64,000 nt of DNA from Mesostigma viride (lineage: Eukaryota > Streptophyta > Mesostigmatophyceae > Mesostigmatales > Mesostigmataceae). Below the pieces are notes generated by a model. It was not told the DNA's origin. It made no database searches and saw only the letters and a program-made list of their open reading frames with translations. Shown in pieces: positions 22,301 through 32,170 of this stretch (the first letter of the stretch is position 1; each line of letters starts with the position of its first letter). The stretch is taken from the NCBI GenBank assembly GCA_009746045.1, contig RPFO01000392.1:619976-683975 (forward strand). Direction: 5' to 3'. Made by a program: the position numbers and the translations under genes.

Positions 22301-25300
22301 TGGGTTCTTGCTTCTTGCCGTCTTTTACCGACTATTTGCATGATGATGTATTACTTACTCTATTGCTAGCCCTTGGCCTTGCTGCTCTAGCCCCTCGCTC
22401 ACGTATGGCATCAGCTGCTAGGGATGCGACATCTCTTGAGTGCCCTCGCCCCTTTGTCTCTTCTCCGTGCATGTGCTTTCTACTGTGCATGCCACTCACT
22501 GGCAACATGCGGTGGCGGCTCCCTGTGGCGTGCTTTTATGCCCCCCCTACCCCCCACTGGCAGGTCATCAACCCGGTCCAGCAGCAGAAGGTGGCGATGG
22601 AGTTCTCCAAACAATCGCAGCAGCTGGACATGGCGGTGCGTGCACACACGCATGCAATGATGACGCTCTCTTTGTTGGCATGGCATGGCATGGCATGGCA
22701 TGGCATGGCATGGCGGGGTGGGGCGGGGCGGGGCGTGGGATGACCTTGGGACAGTCGAAGTGGCATGATGGGCAAGGTGCAACCTAGTGGTCATCTGGCC
22801 GTGGCCAGCGAGCGTTTCCAAGTGATCAACCAGCATCTCCTCGTGTCATGATTGTGTAGCAAGGGGCGGCCTGTTGCTGGCAGCTGCACAACGAGCTCCT
22901 ATTCGCGGGACAGGATCCTGCTCACTCTACTACGCCAACGTGCGGTACCTGGACAAGTGCCCAGATGGGGGACATGTGCTCGAGGCATGGACACAGCAGG
23001 CACCGATTGTTTGCAGACTCATGCCCGTTAGCAGGGCTGCCCTGTGCCGATGGGTTGTGCACATTTCATCGCCACGCTGCTCATTCATTTCCTGCTCTTC
23101 GCTTTGTAAGCCGCATGAGAAAACGCCCCTACTCCCCCATCTCTTTCTGTCTGTGCTCATCGCAGGAGGAGATCATGGGCTCTGCGATGGACGACGCGTT
23201 TGAGAATGACGGTGAAGAGGAGGAGACGAACGAGCTTGTCAACGAGGTGGGTGGGCAGTGCGCGCACTTGTCAACGGTTTATGGTTTATGGTTTACGGTT
23301 TACGGTTTACGGTTTACGGTTTACGGTTTACGGTTTACGGTTTACGGTTTACGGTTTACGGTTTACGGTTTACGGTTTACGGTTTACGGTTTACGGTTTA
23401 CGGTTTACGGTTTACGGTTTACGGTTTACGGTTTACGGTTTACGGTTTACGGTTTACGGTTTACGGTTTACGGTTTACGGTTTACGGTTTACGGTTTACG
23501 GTTTACGGTTTACGGTTTACGGTTTACGGTTTACGGTTTACGGTTTACGGTTTACGGTTTACGGTTTACGGTTTACGGTTTACGGTTTACGGTTTACGGT
23601 TTACGGTTTACGGTTTACGGTTTACGGTTTACGGTTTACGGTTTACGGTTTACGGTTTACGGTTTACGGTTTACGGTTTACGGTTTACGGTTTACGGTTT
23701 ACGGTTTACGGTTTACGGTTTACGGTTTACGGTTTACGGTTTACGGTTTACGGTTTACGGTTTACGGTTTACGGTTTACGGTTTACGGTTTACGGTTTAC
23801 GGTTTACGGTTTACGGTTTACGGTTTACGGTTTACGGTTTACGGTTTACGGTTTACGGTTTACGGTTTACGGTTTACGGTTTACGGTTTACGGTTTACGG
23901 TTTACGGTTTACGGTTTACGGTTTACGGTTTACGGTTTACGGTTTACGGTTTACGGTTTACGGTTTACGGTTTACGGTTTACGGTTTACGGTTTACGGTT
24001 TACGGTTTACGGTTTACGGTTTACGGTTTACGGTTTACGGTTTGCGGTTTGCGGTTTGCGGTTTGCGGCTTGCGGCTTGCGGCTTGCGGCTTGCGGCTTG
24101 CGGCTTGCGGCTTGCGGCTTGCGGCTTGCGGCTTGCGGCTTGCGGCTTGCGGCTTGCGGCTTGCGGCTTGCGGCTTGCGGCTTGCGGCTTGCGGCTTGCG
24201 GCTTGCGGCTTGCGGCTTGCGGCTTGCGGCTTGCGGCTTGCGGCTTGCGGCTTGCGGCTTGCGGCTTGCGGCTTGCGGCTTGCGGCTTGCGGCTTGCGGC
24301 TTGCGGCTTGCGGCTTGCGGCTTGCGGCTTGCGGCTTGCGGCTTGCGGCTTGCGGCTTGCGGCTTGCGGCTTGCGGCTTGCGGCTTGCGGCTTGCGGCTT
24401 GCGGCTTGCGGCTTGCGGCTTGCGGCTTGCGGCTTGCGGCTTGCGGCTTGCGGCTTGCGGCTTGCGGCTTGCGGCTTGCGGCTTGCGGCTTGCGGCTTGC
24501 GGCTTGCGGCTTGCGGCTTGCGGCTTGCGGCTTGCGGCTTGCGGCTTGCGGCTTGCGGCTTGCGGCTTGCGGCTTGCGGCTTGCGGCTTGCGGCTTGCGG
24601 CTTGCGGCTTGCGGCTTGCGGCTTGCGGCTTGCGGCTTGCGGCTTGCGGCTTGCGGCTTGCGGCTTGCGGCTTGCGGCTTGCGGCTTGCGGCTTGCGGCT
24701 TGCGGCTTGCGGCTTGCGGCTTGCGGCTTGCGGCTTGCGGCTTGCGGCTTGCGGCTTGCGGCTTGCGGCTTGCGGCTTGCGGCTTGCGGCTTGCGGCTTG
24801 CGGCTTGCGGCTTGCGGCTTGCGGCTTGCGGCTTGCGGCTTGCGGCTTGCGGCTTGCGGTTTGCGGTTTGCGGTTTGCGGTTTGCGGTTTGCGGTTTACA
24901 GTTTACGGGGTACGGTTTAGGGGGTACAGGGTACGGGGTCCGGGGCTCGGGGTCCGGGGTCCGGGGTTCGGGGTCCGGGGTCCGGGGTCCGGGGTTCGGG
25001 GTCCGGGGTCCGGGGTCCGGGGTCCGGGGTCCGGGGTCCGGGGGTCCGGGGTCCGGGGTCCGGGGTCCGGGGTCCGGGGTCCGGGGTCCGGGGTCTGGGG
25101 TGCGGGGTCCGGGGTCCGGGGTCCCGGGTTCGGGGTCCGGGGTCCCGGGTTCGATGTCCGGGGTCCGGGGTCCGGGGTCCGGGGTCCGGGGTCTGGGGTC
25201 CGGGGGCCGGGGGCCGGGGTGCGGGGGCCGGGGGCCGGGGGCCGGGGGCCGGGGTCAGGGGTCGGGGGCCGGGGGCCGGGGTCCGGGGGTCGGGGGTCGG

Positions 25301-26537
25301 GGGCCGGGGGTGGCGGGTCGGGGTCCGGTGTTCGGGGGTCGGGTTTAGCGTTCAAGCTTGTGAAGGAGGTGGGTGGGGCCCACACTGCTGTACACCGTCA
25401 CCCCCAGTATGGTAATTTCCCGTGGTGGAAGCAAGGATGGGCCCCATGCCCACACGTGAACGAGGTGCATGGGCAATGAACAAGCTTGGCAATAAGGTGG
25501 TTAGGCCCGCGCTGGTGTACACCATCACCCCCAGTACTGCTATATCTTGTGGCAGAAGCAAAGGTGGGGCAGAGTGATGAGAGAGGAAGCCCGAAGCCAG
25601 TAGACTTTCCTGCTGGCTCGTGATATGATACAAAACTGTGTTTGTCCCCAATAGGTGGTCGCAGGAGGAATCCGAGTTTGTATGGTCCCGGCTTGTCGCT
25701 AAGCCCAGAGGTTTTGTTGGGACTCGGAAAGTATTTATATACCCTATTGCTGCTGATCTTTGTATTTGGTGGAATGATATATATAGTAGCATATGATATA
25801 TATAGTAGCATAGTCTATCATAAATACTATGCTACTAGACATATGTGTTGGCACAGGAATGACATTCTCTGGCCTTTCCGATCCCGGGTGCATCTGTTCT
25901 ACATGGCTGTTATGCCACACGCTGGCTCATGTCAACCGGTATCCCATGTTTCTGACCAGCATGCATCCTCGTACAATCTGCTTGATTTTTTGTTAACAAC
26001 CCCTTTGGCGGCGTCAGGTGCTGGACGATATCGGTGTGACCGTGGCGGGACAGGTAATGCTGCGATGTCTGTCCCTGTTAATGATTCGCGGGCTAGAAGA
26101 GCCGCGCCCACGCTTTTAAACGTTTCACCGTTCACGCCCCTTCTTTGTTCCGCGTTCTCTTGTCGGGGTTTTGGGATCGTGTTTTCGCTGCCTGTGCCGG
26201 CGTGCTGTCTCAGATGACTTCATGAATGCCCATCCTGTCCCCAATGCACCACCGTGTTTAGCAGCTGCTGCTTGATTGTGTTTGCTTGTACATGATGAAA
26301 CTACCGGAAGAGTACTCAACCAAATCCCGGGCAAAACCTGTCTCTACCAGCCACCAGAATAAAGCACCTTTTCGCAAACCTGATTCCGACTCCTTTTGCT
26401 CGCAGAAGCATATTAGTTTACTATAGGCCCCAATTGGCTTGCGTCTGAGTGCAAGCGTGGTAGACCTGTCAACAGCTGTGGCATTAGCGCCGCTTACTCT
26501 TGCGTTTTCAAGGTCCATGTGATTGTGTGTATGTCTA

Positions 26538-26580
<43 letters not shown>

Positions 26581-28252
26581 GCGTATGCGTATGCGTATGC
26601 GTATGCGTATGCGTATGCGTATGCGTATGCGTATGCGTATGCGTATGCGTATGCGTATGCGTATGCGTATGCGTATGCGTATGCGTATGCGTATGCGTAT
26701 GCGTATGTGTTTGTGTTTGTGTGTGGGCGCGTGTGGGCGTATGTGTGTGTGCGTGTGGGTGGGTATGCTCGTGCGTGATAGAAATAGGTTAAGACGTCAA
26801 ATATCTGCCTTTGTACTACAGTAGTATACAATTTATTTCATCTCATGAGAATTTCTGGTTAGACCGCGTTGGACAAGGTAGCAGTTGCTCAACCGTTGCA
26901 TTCTGGGCCGTTGGTGCGGCCCTGCTGCGATACCGCCTGACCTGGTTTCCCATACCACGCTGGCATGGCTGCTCACAACGTTCCCTGATGTGCTTGTGTC
27001 ATGCTTACGTCATGGCCGGGTGTCGGCTCGGCTCTCCTGGGCCACCTTGGCTGCGCCACGGTGGGTGCATGCGTATCATCAGCTGGTGGCCGCGCCGTCT
27101 CGCACGCCGGGCCTGGCGGGCAAGCAAGCGGAGAGGTGTGGCCCTGCTCGCAGCCCCCATGTGGGACAGTCTATTCAGTCGCGTCTATGAATGTTGGATG
27201 TTCCATGAACGGCTGTCATGTGTACCTGACAGTCGTACGGTGAGGGCTGTTGATTCGTTCTCCATTTTCAGGTACGTGATCGGTCCTTTGCTGTAGTTTG
27301 ACTGCTGCGTCAGAAAGGGTGATAGCAAGAATGACAAATTGCTGGCCCTGTTGCTCCGTTGTTGGTGTGCTCTATTCTGTTATCGGCTCACCCAACCTAG
27401 TGTGTTCTATTAATCTATGCCGTTATCGGCTCACCTTACCTAGTTGTGTGTTCTATTAATCTATGCCGTTATCGGCTCACCCTACCTAGTTGTGTGTTCT
27501 ATTGATCTATGCCGTTATCGGCTCACCTTACCTAGTTGTGTGTTCTATTAATCTATTCCATTGTCGGCTCACCCTACCTAGTTGTGTGTTCTATTAATCT
27601 ATTCCGTTGTCGGCTCACCCTACCTAGTTGTGTGTTCTATTAATCTATGCCGTTATCGGCTCACCTTACCTAGTTGTGTGTTCTATTAATCTCTTCCGTT
27701 ATCGGCTCACCTCACCTAGTTGTGTGTTCTATTAATCTATTCCGTTGTCGGCTCGCCATACCTAGTTGTGTGTGATCTATGCCGTTATTGGCTCACCCTA
27801 CCTAGTCAGTCTTGCAGGTTGTATGTTGCAGGCACTGTTGCGGGCACTGTTGCGGGCACTGTTGCGGGCACTGTTGCGGGCGCTGTTGCGGGCACTGTTG
27901 CGGGCACTGTTGCGGGCACTGTTGCGGGCACCCCATGACCCGCACTGGGCTTGATCACTGCTCCGCAGTTCTTGCTCCTGCCCCTTTTCCCTTTTCCAGA
28001 CTTGATCTGTGGCAGGGTGGAACCTCATCCGCACTGTGTATGGGCTTATAGGCGTGCCAAGAAGTGCATTTCTGCAGTTCCTAGTATTTACTGCCTTTCA
28101 CTGGACACTGTGGTGGCCCTAGACTCGGTAACACATGATTACTGCCTCGGCATGGTGTGGTTACCTGTTTTTATGGTCGCTGCAGCCAAGCGGACGAAAT
28201 ACCTGCGGTGGATGAGGACTTGGCAAAACGCCTTGCAGCCCTGCGGTCATAA
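16315..28252 (+). CDS. VPS2: ESCRT-III subunit VPS2/CHMP2B, 11 exons
   Basis: Exons are 16315-16348, 17593-17637, 18794-18828, 19419-19469, 20456-20560, 20886-20957, 22564-22635, 23166-23246, 26018-26053, 27083-27135 and 28186-28252. All introns are GT..AG, phases agree, and the sum is 651 nt: 216 residues plus TAA, normal for the family. The protein starts MPLFSKKP, has the basic helix SKREISQGVRALDREVMQLQ, then EEKLIAEIKRAAKQGNQ and AKQLVRLRAQQTKM. An acidic stretch (ENDGEEEETNELVNE) precedes VLDDIGVTVAGQ, and a C-terminal MIM1 motif DEDLAKRLAALR binds VPS4 MIT domains. This order matches CHMP2B and plant VPS2.2/2.3. ESCRT-III filaments bud and cut membranes at endosomes and during cytokinesis. 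The gene looks intact despite introns inflated by satellites to nearly 12 kb. Confidence 0.9.
17738..17968 (+). repeat. 82-bp tandem repeat, about 2.8 copies (VPS2 intron 2)
   Basis: CTGCATTAGTAGTACGTGAC starts units at 17747, 17829 and 17911, with almost identical copies. The array lies wholly inside intron 2. Confidence 0.85.
18757..18791 (-). repeat. Interstitial telomere-like repeat (TTTAGGG)n abutting a splice acceptor
   Basis: About four and a half CCCTAAA units end in CCCTAAACAG, whose final AG (18792-18793) is the acceptor of VPS2 exon 3. TTTAGGG is the telomere repeat of many green algae and plants, which supports the lineage guess. Confidence 0.85.
19193..19242 (+). repeat. 13-bp tandem repeat (AGTAGTATGTC..), VPS2 intron 3
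   Basis: Three to four copies of TAGTATGTCNAG occur in a row, with minor variation. Confidence 0.6.
19776..19947 (+). repeat. 17-bp minisatellite TGTGTGAAGTGATGTCC, about 10 copies (VPS2 intron 4)
   Basis: A regular 17-bp period with one 1-bp deletion and one G-to-T variant. Frames across it are repeat artefacts. Confidence 0.85.
21283..21428 (+). repeat. Degenerate CGTCAG/GACGCGTAAATT repeats (VPS2 intron 6)
   Basis: Several units of the form CGTCAGNCNNCTGACGCGTAAATT occur in succession, each internally self-complementary (GTCAG/CTGAC). They may be remains of a small inverted-repeat transposon. Confidence 0.45.
21943..22197 (+). other. 84-codon open frame in VPS2 intron 6, unknown
   Basis: An Ala-rich frame (starts MGEGMAPEGILGNIKSGGIA, contains QAADALNRSKRKMG) ends at TGA 22197. 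It resembles no family known to me. It could be a fragment of a mobile-element ORF1 or chance; a nested gene is possible but not supported by other signals. Confidence 0.2.
22677..22713 (+). repeat. (GGCAT)n microsatellite, VPS2 intron 7
   Basis: About seven tandem TGGCA units, followed by GGGGCGGGGCGGGGC. Confidence 0.8.
23275..24046 (+). repeat. (TTTACGG)n heptamer satellite, about 108 copies (VPS2 intron 8)
   Basis: An essentially perfect 7-bp period. The unit differs from the telomere repeat TTTAGGG by one base. The last units change to TTTGCGG and lead without a break into the next array. Because 7 is not a multiple of 3, all plus-strand frames stay open. Confidence 0.95.
24047..24893 (+). 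repeat. (CTTGCGG)n heptamer satellite flanked by TTTGCGG units (VPS2 intron 8)
   Basis: About 113 CTTGCGG units are bordered on both sides by a few TTTGCGG units, in phase with the upstream TTTACGG array. The change from TTTACGG through TTTGCGG to CTTGCGG and back is stepwise. Confidence 0.95.
24894..25350 (+). repeat. (GGGGTCC)n heptamer satellite, G-rich on the sense strand (VPS2 intron 8)
   Basis: Units are GGGGTCC, GGGGTTC, GGGGGCC and others, mostly 7 bp with occasional extra G. The G-runs at regular spacing lie on the transcribed-RNA-like strand and could form quadruplexes. Confidence 0.9.
26519..26706 (+). repeat. (GTATGT)n then (GTATGC)n hexamer array (VPS2 intron 9)
   Basis: About eight GTATGT units are followed by about 21 GTATGC units, ending in GT-rich sequence. 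Confidence 0.95.
27366..27806 (+). repeat. About 46-bp minisatellite, 9 to 10 copies (VPS2 intron 10)
   Basis: Each unit contains TGTGTTCTATTAATCTATNC, CGTTRTCGGCTCACC and TACCTAGTTG. It is a contiguous tandem with no unique spacers, so it is not a CRISPR array. Confidence 0.9.
27829..27932 (+). repeat. 12-bp tandem repeat GTTGCGGGCACT, about 9 copies (VPS2 intron 10)
   Basis: A perfect 12-bp period; one unit has GGGCGC instead of GGGCAC. Confidence 0.9.
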
Positions 28253-29199
28253 ATTGCCAGAAGGTTTTGGTCCGCTATGACCCAGTGACCCATACAAGTG
28301 ACCATGGGGCTAGAGTGCAAGTTGTTTTTACAGTGAGTTTTACCGGGAGCTCAGTATTGCAGCTGGGGGTTGTGCATCATTATCTGGAAGGCCACAATGC
28401 ACTGGTCATGTTGTAGTTTGAGGTGGGGCAACGTGGCCGAGGTTTAACGCCAGATCTAGGGTTATTTTCTGGCAAGCAACCCCGGTGCTTACACTTGCTG
28501 AAGTTAGGATTTGGAGATTTACATCACCGCGCATCTCTAGCGATCGTTTATGGGCGGTTGGAGCGAAAGCATGAAGCCGACCTCAGAATGTTCTGGTGAC
28601 GTCTGCTACCGCTTCGCAAGGCAGCCCCTCAAGGGTTTGAATTGCGCTTTTCTAGTATGGTAGCAGCACTAGCCCAACGGCCACATGCACGATGATATAA
28701 GAGCATTCCGTATTGCTAGCCAATGGAACGAACCGAACGTTTGGGGCAGCGCAGGCCATAATTGTTGGCATGATGCTATATTTCAAGGCAGCAGGCTCGA
28801 GCTACCATGGCCCGGATTCTTCCAGATTTCTGGCCTGTGCTGGTTGTCTCTTTGATGTTTGATCGAGATCAATCAATACCGTTTAAGGGTGTTTCCACAC
28901 TTGACTTCGACTAGGCGAGATCCGGGGCATTTAAGCAAAATCTAGGTCGATCGAAACGTGGTCACACTAGCGAACTAGGCAACATCTGGCCATGCATTTC
29001 CTACAGACTAGGTGAAAATGGCCGGATTTCCGAAATTCGCCTGGTTTTCGCCTAGTTTTGCCTTACCTCGATCGGCTCAGGAGCTTACCGAGGCACTGTG
29101 CGGCCCGGACTTCTAGCTTTGGGGTGCTGCAGCTCCGTAACAGCGTTGTCATTCAGAGGGCCATTCACGACTGCCAGGCCCTCTGGGCCTGGTAATTCT
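28253..29199. other. 3' flank of VPS2; no gene recognised
   Basis: No convincing frame. The part from 28900 to 29070 is rich in CTAGGCGA/CCTAGTTTTG-type inverted words and could be a small decayed inverted-repeat transposon. Confidence 0.35.
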
Positions 29200-29215
29200 T
29201 GACACCACGGCCTCC

Positions 29216-30235
29216 ATGAATGACAAGCGACGGGTCATCGGGGTCCGTCGCCTGTTCAACAACACCCGCATCAGCATGGACGAAGACTACACGTACCCCT
29301 GCCTGGCTGAAGGCGAGGAGCAAGGCCTGGAATCACACCAACTGGCGTCGTGGCGATCAGGCAACAGCGGTACGAACCGGGGGGGCCGCGAGTGCAGGTG
29401 CGTCTGATGTGCACAGGATGGTAGCTTCGCTGCATTCTTTGAGGGTGTTCTTTTCGACACCAAGGACGCAGAGTCTCGTAAACGTCCTGCCACTGCCCCT
29501 GTCACCCAGTGGGTAGGACAACCTCGCCGGCTCGCGGCTAACAGGCTTCGGGGACAGCCTCTAAAGATAATTCCCCACCTGTTCCATCCCCATGCATCGA
29601 CCTAGTCGACTGCAATACATGCACATGTATGGCACCTGGTGCCAGTATATCTCGGGCCAGAACAATAGCTGTAAGCCGTCAAAGTCGCAACACACAAGTA
29701 CGCATTCTAGATTACCTCCGCCTCTGCGTTGCGCAATCATCCCCGAACACACAGTCTGAGCAGGCGGTGCCCAGGCTCGCATCCTACGCTTGCACGACAA
29801 GGTACATGCAATGAAAAGCACTCTTCTCCCCATTTCCACCCCCGGCCGCCGTTTCATCTCCATCCCCACCTTCCGCTGCACCCACCCCCATCTCCATGCT
29901 CCATGTTCTCCCTTGTTGGGCCAGCTGGAATCCTTGGCCCTCGCCACTTTCAGCGCACGTACAATACTGGCAGATAGCGACCATAGCTACCGGGTAGATG
30001 AGCTTGTTGCTTTTTGCATTGAAAAACGTGTGTCTATTCTGGGCGTCCAGGAGCATCGTCGCACTGTGCCCCCTGGCCGGCGCGGTGCTTGCTAGCTGAA
30101 CGTCTGGCAGGCGGTTGGCGTTTTTACTTTGCTGGCAGTGGGACCGGCGCCAGGCCAAGGTGACGTAGTTGGCCTCTTGCGTTCGCTGCTGGCAGCTGCT
30201 AGCCTCATCACGCTTATAATGTTTTTAACCCGGGC
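29216..30235 (+). pseudogene. LINE-E relic with AP-endonuclease N-terminus
   Basis: Near 29925-30065 one frame reads LATFSARTILADSDHSYRVD, then ELVAFCIEKRVSILGVQEHR. This is the start of the AP-endonuclease-like domain of APE-type LINEs (pattern 'TFN.RTL......R...L.......DI.G.QEHR'). The domain is lost within about 60 residues. The upstream frame 29216-29407 and its +1 continuation (DGSFAAFFEGVLFDTKDAES) may be ORF1 or linker sequence of the same element, which I cannot confirm. The relic is cut off at about 30311 by the tail of the minus-strand LINE-B copy 2. Confidence 0.55.
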
Positions 30236-30311
30236 GGCGCCTTTCAGTTATGGTAGCGCATTTCACCTCCGTTGAGGGGCGCTCCAAGCACCACATCACG
30301 GCTCAGGGGTG

Positions 30312-32170
30312 GGTTATATTAAATTAAAATTAAATAAAACTATAACATGCCTCGCGTTGGGAGATCATGTAGCACATATTCCTTGATGGATGGATGGAGT
30401 CACTGGAGGAAGCCGCGTAATCGAACTAACCTAACTCTAAGCTATCTAGTCTAGGCCAAGTGGGCCCAGGTCATAGAGGACACCGAGCCCCCCCCCCGTG
30501 GGGAAGCGCCCGCGTGTGCGAACCCGCGGGAGGCACGCCAGACAGCGCTCCCCAAGGGTAGGGTTGATGTTGATAGCTTTAGATAGACGTAGTAGGTATC
30601 TGTTGTAGATAGATTAGACCGGTAGGACTGAACATTTGCTCCCATCCATCCATCCATCGGGGTTAATGCTCCGTGACTCCCCAACGGGAGCACGAGTCTA
30701 ATTAATTAATTAAATTAATTAATCTAGTCTAGAAAATCCTAACTACACTACTAAGCAAAACGCCCCGGCCTTCCTCTTGGCGGGGGAGGGTGGCTTGCCC
30801 ACAGGGGCCGCTGGCGTGCATGTGAGCCTGGACAATCTTCTGCCACCGCGTCTTGTTCTGCATGGCAGTCCAACCAAAGAAGGGGGAGAGAGTGAATGCG
30901 GTGTTCGATCAACTGGGCTGGGACAACTAGGTCGGCCAGCAACATCTGGGTGTAGTTCATGGCAGAGTTTACCTGGCTTCCTGGGAATGTCCTTGGGGCC
31001 AGGCCAGGTCAAAATATGCCGCCCTGGTTGGCCAAGCCGCTGGGGGCCGGCCAGACCAATTGATGGCGGTGTCGACCTGGCTGGTGCGAGCAAGATGTCC
31101 TACAAATGCTATATCCTACGCTGCCTAATCTCGTCCGAAATACGAGGCATACCCTGATACAAAGACTCTAATGACCTACGCTTGCATGGAGAACCGTCTA
31201 CGTTCAGGACCTGTCGGAGCATCCTGTAAAACGTGCCGTCTAGCTTAGCTGCACCAGTGTTGGTGTGATTGTCCACGCCTCGGCGCCATACGTGATCGAG
31301 CACTGCATGTGAGGACGAGGACCTTGAAGAGCATGCGCTTGCGGTGCTTGCCCAGGCCCTTCGAGCTAGCGCCAGTAGTAGGTGGTGAGCGAACGGAGCC
31401 TGGCCCAGGCCAGGCCGATGCGGATGTCCACATCGTCGGCGGTGTCAGGGAGCATGCTGAATGCTCCCCAACAGTTTGAAGCGATCACAGAACGGGACCT
31501 CCGTCCCGTCGAGCAGGCGCGGCAGCGGTGGGCGGCTGTAGGCCACAATCACCATCGCCTTGAGCAGTTTTGACACTAATCTCCAACCCCACCGCCCTCG
31601 CCTCCAAGCCCAGACAGTCCAGCCAGGTCTGAATGTGCTCGGGGCGCGCGATGAGCTATAGGAGTGGTGTCGTCCGCATAAATCACTGGTCGGCTGCAGG
31701 CGGTAGCCAGTGGCCACCCCGCCGTGCTCGCGCTCGTTAATAAGGATGTCCAAGCCTGGCTCAAACCCCAGCAGTAAAGCGCGGACGTGCCCGGCGCATG
31801 ACGTGATCCATGACAATAATGAATTAACAGGTATGGGGACAGGACACAACCTTGCCACTACCCCGTGGTGAAGGTTCAGTGTATGGTGGGGTGGTGCCTT
31901 CCGCAGTCCGCACTACTGCCTGTGAGCCCTCATACAGGCGACGATCTGGCAGCAATAAACGCTGGTGGTACCCGGTCCAGAGCTAGGATGGCCCAAGCTA
32001 GGGGTGGGTTACGCCCCCCATACTGTGGTTTGCCACAGGTGGAACGCCCGAGAAGTTCTTTGACATCGATCTGACTTGCATAACCTAATGTTGAGGGCCC
32101 GGCCACCCCGGCCCGCCACTTCTTGGTTAATGCTGCTGGACGCGCCAATGCCACGCTCCCCGTGGCGGGC
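30312..32170 (-). mobile_element. LINE-B copy 2, 5'-truncated, with a LINE-C insertion
   Basis: Reading leftward, reverse transcriptase remnants come first: LAWAILALDR, WQGCVLSP, FEPGLDILINEREHGGV and IYADDTT. Next are LLDGTEVPFCDRFKLLGS and MLFKVLVLT, then HILTWPGPKDIPRKPGKL and PVGKPPSPAKRKAG. The 3' UTR shares GTAGCACATATTCC with the other copies and the tail is A+T rich at 30312. Several frameshifts are present. The 3' UTR is split by a LINE-C fragment at 30455-30722. Confidence 0.75.
30455..30722 (+). mobile_element. LINE-C copy 2, 268-bp 5'-truncated insertion with 10-bp target duplication
   Basis: It begins GCCAAGTGGGCCCAGGTCAT (the last codons of the LINE-C ORF), runs through GGCACGCCAGACAGC and (CATC)n, and ends GAGCACGAGTC followed by an (AATT)n tail. 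The host LINE-B sequence TCTAGTCTAG is present on both sides (30445-30454 and 30723-30732), the expected target-site duplication. Confidence 0.85.

Noticed and set aside
22965-25479. Three overlapping plus-strand open frames of 651-759 codons
   Set aside because: They are heptamer repeat read-through; 7-bp units without stops keep all three frames open. The true coding part here is only VPS2 exon 8 (23166-23246).
26500-26831. Poly Tyr-Ala/Tyr-Val, Cys-Val and Met-Arg frames
   Set aside because: Hexamer microsatellite in VPS2 intron 9.
26811-27296. 161-codon plus frame overlapping VPS2 exon 10
   Set aside because: It is in a different phase from exon 10, which has clean splice sites and family sequence. 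The long frame has no motifs.
27366-27806. Possible CRISPR array
   Set aside because: The 46-bp units are contiguous without unique spacers, lie in a eukaryotic intron, and have no Cas genes nearby.
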